This document shows positions 45,201-49,384 of a DNA stretch of 49,384 nucleotides, piece by piece. The stretch is from Firmicutes bacterium M10-2. Lineage in GTDB: Bacteria; Bacillota_I; Bacilli_A; Erysipelotrichales; Erysipelotrichaceae. The stretch spans positions 523,675 to 573,058 of the forward strand of contig KE159681.1 in assembly GCA_000403415.2 (NCBI GenBank). The letters run 5' to 3'. Position 1 is the stretch's first letter; each line of letters begins with the position of its first letter. Position numbers and translations under genes: made by a program. Under the pieces are notes generated by a model. It ran no database searches and was not told the origin of the DNA. It saw nothing but the letters and a program-made list of their open reading frames with translations.

Positions 45201-46495
45201 TTAAACACCTCACTTAATCGTTTTTTACTATAAAGAGCAGCATCCTCTGCAACTATCATAGGTCTTTGTATAGGAGCAGAATAAGTAAAAAGAACAACTT
45301 TACTTTCTGGAGTTGTTTCAGAATATCCTTCAAAGTTTTCCACCTGCTTCATAACCTTTGTAACCCCTTCAGGACTGTACTGTGGCGAATAACCGTTCTT
45401 AATCAAACAAATCTTGATATCTAGTTTTAACTGGTTACGCACATTCTGATTATTAAGCCAGTCAGCAAATGAAGACTTGGTATCTATGGTTTTCTTAACC
45501 TTTTTAGCAAGCGACTTACACTTATCATTTACCACAACACCATCAATTTCTTTGTCTGTGCCGTATTCAAAATTATACTGGTCATGGAGAGCAATCAAAA
45601 TATCATAGAATGCATTTTCTTCAAAGATTAATCCTATTTTACGGAAGCTCTCACGATTTTCGTTCATCTGGCGAAGTATTGCTAAAGCTTGTTCAGTTAC
45701 AGCCTTAATGATATCTTCTGAGATCGATTCTTTTGTTGCTCCGGCTTCTTCAGCTGTAAGGTGCCTTACGTCTTTCATGGTATTCAGCAATAGTCTTCTC
45801 AAGCATCTCTTGGAAGTCTTTGCTGTTAACTGATTGACCTTGCCATATTCCTTTATCTGCTTACAGAGCATTTTGATAAGTAACTCCAACTTTGTGACTG
45901 GCATTTTTACATCCGATAACTTTTCAAAGCATTTAGGAAAGAACATATCTTCTTCCTCGCCACTTTCAAGAATGATTTCTACCTGATTGTATTTCAATAC
46001 TTCTTCAACCCTCTTTGACACTGCACGATTCATAGTATCGGTATCAACATCACTTGTTCCACTCATTTTACGAACGAAACTTGCTATAGCCATAAAGCAC
46101 TGTGCAAGTACAGACTCTTCTTCGCCAAGATTTCCGGAAGGTTGGCAAATATCAAAAGCACTTCTCATTCTCTTAACGGTCTTTAAGAAATATGTCTTAA
46201 ACGAGACCTGATTAGTCTTTCCATTTGCTTCTGTCTGCAATGCCTGTGTTGATGCAAAGACATATTCAGCTGCTTTAGAAAGCAATTTATATCTTTCAAC
46301 AGGATTCCATTCTGGATTAAGGAATGGTGCTAAGTCATAATCTATGAACAGTGTTTTAAGGATTTCAAGTTCTTCTTTGAATACAGAGATAGCTTGTTCA
46401 ACGTTATCCGATTTAAGCGCAACTAATGTATCACCACCGTAAACCTTCATGGCTTTACGCATATTGTCACGAACCCCAATGTAGTCGATAATCAT
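45191..46495 (-). pseudogene. hsdR: C-terminal fragment of type I restriction subunit HsdR
   Basis: 434 codons that match only the last part of HsdR: MIIDYIGVRDNMRKAMKVYG follows helicase motif VI in the full protein, then the long helical C-terminal domain (FLKTVKRMRSAFDICQ, ENAFYDILIALHDQY, NVRNQLKLDIKICLIKNGYS). The nuclease domain and nearly all of the helicase, about 600 residues, are missing. In-frame sequence reaches a little further up (PGKDYD) and stops where HxsD sequence begins. It cannot translocate or cut DNA. The frame itself is intact, so a product may still be made. Confidence 0.85.
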
Positions 46496-46740
46496 ATCAT
46501 AATCCTTACCCGGATATTTTTTGTTTGTAAATAAATTTCGTGACGAACGCTTTGTGCCAGAATTTCATTTTCAAACTCTTTATCGGATATTTCGCTGTCA
46601 TTGTCTTTCGGCTGAATAAATACATAGTAATCGTGTTCATCGGCATCCAGATGAACATAGGCCCGGTCCGTAAAATTATAAGCCGCCTTAATTAAAGCCG
46701 TTTTTGAATAAAGTTCCCTATTAAATTTTATCTGCTTCAT
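46492..46740 (-). CDS. hxsD: HxsD-like protein (His-Xaa-Ser system), C-terminally truncated
   Basis: 82 residues from ATG 46740, which has GAGGG 9 nt upstream (ATG 46749 lacks spacing). KTALIKAAYNFTDRAYVHLD and ILAQSVRHEIYLQTKNIR fit the HxsD family, small partners of the radical-SAM HxsB/HxsC pair. Homologues continue for some 10-15 residues after TKNIR; here the frame ends with VRIMI, encoded by sequence that belongs to hsdR in the other frame. HxsB, HxsC and HxsA are not present, so it is an orphan relic, though the frame is open. Confidence 0.65.
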   Translation of the reverse strand: MKQIKFNRELYSKTALIKAAYNFTDRAYVHLDADEHDYYVFIQPKDNDSEISDKEFENEILAQSVRHEIYLQTKNIRVRIMI

Positions 46741-46966
46741 TAATCTCATCCCTCACTGTGTTGAAGATCTAACTAATCTACATCAAAACCCTTTCATATT
46801 ATATAAGACTCGTTATTATTAATTGTACCGATTACAGTAAAACGATGTCAATTCCTCTCTGCGCTTTTCATAATATAAATGCTGATTGAATAAAAAGAAG
46901 TGTGTCCCTATAAATCCAACTTTATCGAAGGAGGTCGAAAATCCAAAATTTCCATTGTAAAAAACA

Positions 46967-46990
46967 AAAAAGGCCCCTAAAGACCTTTTT
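46967..46990 (-). terminator. Terminator of the LCP gene
   Basis: AAAAAGG/CCTTTTT arms directly before the LCP stop region, T-rich on both strands. Confidence 0.7.
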
Positions 46991-46992
46991 CA

Positions 46993-48459
46993 TCAATGAT
47001 TGACATACGGTGGTGTTTCTCCATGGAAAATCGAATCGATATCTGCTTTCGCATTGGAAATCGTCATTTCGTTTGGATACATGACATACGCATTGTCTTG
47101 CAGTTCATACGCGAAATCCGTTCCTCCCGTTCCATTCACCGAATAATTATAAACTGTCCATGATGCATCGCTTGAAAGCTGCGAACTTACAAGTGCGGCA
47201 ATTTCCTTTGTCGACATATTGGTTTGGAACGATTTTGAAATCGATTTCATGATTCCTGAATAATTGGACAAGATGGCCGGTGAGGTAATTTTCTCGATAA
47301 TCGCGGTCAGCACACGCATCTGGTTGCGCCCGCGCTCACGATCCCCTTCCGTAAAGGAATAGCGTTCCCGAACAAAGCCCAGTGCTTTCTCTCCGTTTAA
47401 ATGCACTTTACCAGGTGCAAAATGATAATTTCCATGCAATGATGTAAAATCATCCACATTGTCTACATCTACGCCGCCAAGCTCATCGATAATCGTCACA
47501 AGACTCGAGAAATTGACACGCACGTTGTAGTTGATTTCAATCCCAAACAACTTTTCAAGCGTCATTTCCGTTGTTTCGATCCCATGCAGACCCGTATGAG
47601 TCAGCTTATCCATTTGGCCTTGAGCACATCCTGCCGAAGCATCACACGCCGTTTCCACATAAAAGTCGCGCGGAATGGAAATCACAAGAATTTGATGCGT
47701 CTGCGGATTAACCGAAGCAATCAGATTCACATCGCTGCGCGAAACATCCTCAATCGATCCGTACGTATCGATCCCGCTAATGAGCACGTTAAACGGTTCC
47801 TGTGCCGTATCGACACCAGCCGCTGAATCCGTTTTCTCAATTGTATACTCCACATCAAACACAGGAACAATTTCCTCGCGAATGTCCTTTTGTCCTTCCA
47901 TTTCCTCAATCGTACCTAAATACGACTGATCCAGCACGATTCCGTCAATCGCCTGTCCTTTCAAATCGTTTACCATTTGAATTGACGATTCGTATTGTTT
48001 GCCGACAATCTCGATCCCTTTCTTCTTCAATTCCTCAAGCACCCGTTTTGTCCCTTCGGCTTTCGCATCCACATAGCCAATCGTACGACCGTCCAACTGC
48101 TCCGGCGTTGAAATGACATGATTATTGAGCACATACACGCTGGAAACCTTTCGCGTTTCGTCTACAGACGTCAATGAACGCAAAGCCCCGTTTGTCACCT
48201 GCAAATAATACGTACCAAATCCTGTTCCTATAGCCAAAACAAGCACAAGAACCACACCCAAAATACGTGAAACAACACTTTGTTTGCGCAGCATCAACAC
48301 AATCGCAATCAGCCCAAGCAGCACAACAATCACCACAATCATGACCATGATCCGGTTCGGAATCATGCCCAGCGTAATCAGTTCATAAGAAAACCAGATG
48401 ATGAGCCCACTGACAAGGACACCCAAAACACCGGCGATCCATTTCCAAATATCTTTCAT
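46993..48459 (-). CDS. LytR-CpsA-Psr (LCP) family protein
   Basis: 488 residues. Three N-terminal membrane helices (about 8-28, 36-58, 65-86), an accessory extracellular domain (about 100-215, DGRTIGYVDAKAEGTKRVLE) and the LCP catalytic domain with DTYGSIEDVSRSDVNLIASV, VISIPRDFYVE, LGGVDVDNVDDFTS and FVRERYSFTEGDRERGRNQM, where Asp and Arg bind the lipid pyrophosphate. LCP enzymes attach teichoic acids or capsule to peptidoglycan, a fitting neighbour of the polysaccharide cluster. CGGAGG precedes the ATG. Confidence 0.94.
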   Translation of the reverse strand: MKDIWKWIAGVLGVLVSGLIIWFSYELITLGMIPNRIMVMIVVIVVLLGLIAIVLMLRKQSVVSRILGVVLVLVLAIGTGFGTYYLQVTNGALRSLTSVDETRKVSSVYVLNNHVISTPEQLDGRTIGYVDAKAEGTKRVLEELKKKGIEIVGKQYESSIQMVNDLKGQAIDGIVLDQSYLGTIEEMEGQKDIREEIVPVFDVEYTIEKTDSAAGVDTAQEPFNVLISGIDTYGSIEDVSRSDVNLIASVNPQTHQILVISIPRDFYVETACDASAGCAQGQMDKLTHTGLHGIETTEMTLEKLFGIEINYNVRVNFSSLVTIIDELGGVDVDNVDDFTSLHGNYHFAPGKVHLNGEKALGFVRERYSFTEGDRERGRNQMRVLTAIIEKITSPAILSNYSGIMKSISKSFQTNMSTKEIAALVSSQLSSDASWTVYNYSVNGTGGTDFAYELQDNAYVMYPNEMTISNAKADIDSIFHGETPPYVNH

Positions 48460-48564
48460 CGAAAACCTCCGTTTTACTGTAGTCCTATAATACCCGTCCT
48501 ATGCGGTTTTGACAACCCGCCTTTCAAAACCATACAATCTTAGATAAATATTCTTCCTCTTAAA

Positions 48565-48591
48565 AAAGGCCCGGAACTTGTCCGGACCTTT
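48565..48591 (-). terminator. Terminator of the surface-protein gene
   Basis: The 11-nt arms at 48565-48575 and 48581-48591 pair at all but one position, with a 5-nt loop and T6 on the minus strand. Confidence 0.85.
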
Positions 48592-48613
48592 CGAAACAAC
48601 ATTTCAAAACCGC

Positions 48614-49384
48614 TTATTTTTCATCATCGTTTTTTCTTTTTCCGAAGAATGCTGTAATCAGCGCAATCAACGAACCAAGCCCAAGGCCAAGCCAAGCCGA
48701 CCTCGACGTTGAAGCCGCCGTATGAATCGGTTTCGCGTTGGAAGCAAGCGAGTCATTCGGAACAACCGGCCGCTGCGCCACCTCTCCTTCAAACTCTACG
48801 ACACCCGCATAGTTGCCATGGAAAATATAACGCAAAATCGTCTTACGACCAATCCGCTCTACTTGTTTATCATAGTCGCGACCCGCCACCAGCCAATGAC
48901 CACGCACAAACACTTCTCCGTTTTTAAACGTTCCGTTTTGTTTCGTCACCCGCAAAGGTTCGATCACAAACCGAATCGGATCACTTTCAAGCGGCAAGAC
49001 ATTGTCGTCACCTAAAACAACCGCCCGCATATAATATGTTCCCGCATCAACCGGTACCTGCGATACAAACGGCCCGTTTTTCGAAGCCGCATATGTAAAT
49101 TGTACCGTACCATATTTTGCCTCCCCGATCGGGTTCAGGCTTTGTCCGTACACAATATCCTCGACAGTAGGTTCAATCGTCCATTCATTCTCTGCCTTGC
49201 CGATCTCAAACGATACCGAGTCTGCTAACCCTGTATAGTCGGCTGTCGAAGGCACATACGCAACAAGCGTATACTTGCCCGCCTCCGTCGGCACTTGATC
49301 CAAAACCTTTCCCTTTTCATCCAAGTACGTATACTCGATCTCTCCGTATTTTGCCTGTGCATTCGGTTGGGACGGCGTTTGTCC
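48614..49384 (-). CDS. Repeat-containing surface protein, C-terminal part (partial)
   Basis: 257 codons open to the right edge; no start inside the window. At least two Ig-like/MBG-type units are visible with the recurring YTYLDEKGKVLDQVPTEAGK and FTYAASKNGPFVSQVPVDAG pattern (pleasing-interval 'pay-off' loops ending in AGxY). A Ser/Thr-rich linker precedes a membrane anchor (AWLGLGLGSLIALITAFFG) and the tail KRKNDDEK. No LPXTG sorting motif lies before the helix, so anchoring is by the helix or by an atypical signal. It likely displays an adhesin-type stalk; the functional N-terminus is outside. Confidence 0.82.
   Translation of the reverse strand, partial: GQTPSQPNAQAKYGEIEYTYLDEKGKVLDQVPTEAGKYTLVAYVPSTADYTGLADSVSFEIGKAENEWTIEPTVEDIVYGQSLNPIGEAKYGTVQFTYAASKNGPFVSQVPVDAGTYYMRAVVLGDDNVLPLESDPIRFVIEPLRVTKQNGTFKNGEVFVRGHWLVAGRDYDKQVERIGRKTILRYIFHGNYAGVVEFEGEVAQRPVVPNDSLASNAKPIHTAASTSRSAWLGLGLGSLIALITAFFGKRKNDDEK

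Overview
The window reads as chromosomal DNA of a low-to-mid GC Firmicute. Gene content (PTS sugar uptake, a perfect CcpA cre site, LCP and teichoic-acid type enzymes, strong AAGGAGG ribosome sites, many aldo/keto reductases) would suit a gut Erysipelotrichia-like or related anaerobe, but I cannot name the organism from sequence alone. Almost all genes lie on the minus strand. No tRNA, rRNA or CRISPR array was seen.

Layout. (1) 1-1480: an IS200/IS605-group unit with an uninterrupted IscB RNA-guided nuclease ORF running off the left edge, preceded by a structured omega-RNA region. (2) 1533-11420: a carbohydrate region with a six-gene operon (ManA-type isomerase, GH1 6-phospho-beta-glucosidase, VOC protein, AlsE-like epimerase, a LacI-type protein with no DNA-binding domain, Gfo/Idh oxidoreductase), two zinc-ribbon membrane proteins, an orphan cellobiose-type EIIC and a PRD-type regulator. 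The manA and EIIC upstream regions share a near-palindrome, and the EIIC promoter has a cre. (3) 11726-19505: mixed genes (YdcF-like, DHFR-like, alpha/beta hydrolase between two copies of a 64-nt hairpin repeat, GNAT, a dead GNAT, a 193-bp MITE, DegV/TetR, MATE pump). (4) 19865-28306: a redox cluster with four aldo/keto reductases, two flavodoxin-fold proteins, a frameshifted flavoredoxin, an NTF2-like protein, a LysR and a TetR regulator, and a wrecked alpha/beta hydrolase.

(5) 28649-42750: an IS256-type transposase remnant, then an AT-rich capsule or wall-polysaccharide cluster. Its parts are a nonsense-interrupted acyltransferase, a TagD-Gfo/Idh fusion, an aminotransferase, an opine-dehydrogenase-like enzyme, a CDP-glycerol-type glycerophosphotransferase, a Wzx flippase, GT4, GT32, a Wzy-like polymerase, GT2 and a DUF1972 glycosyltransferase. 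Together they suggest a repeat unit built on a lipid carrier, flipped and polymerised, carrying glycerol-phosphate and possibly an opine-like amino substituent. The initiating sugar-phosphate transferase is not in the window. (6) 43692-46740: a defence-island scar. A truncated HxsD is joined to the C-terminal third of a type I restriction HsdR, whose stop overlaps a KwaB-like (DUF4868) gene, followed by a small membrane protein in the KwaA position. (7) 46993-49384: an LCP-family ligase, which could attach the polysaccharide to peptidoglycan, and the C-terminal part of a repeat-containing surface protein cut by the right edge.

The window carries at least five decayed genes and several mobile-element traces, so the 13-20 kb and 28-47 kb stretches look like recombination-prone accessory DNA.
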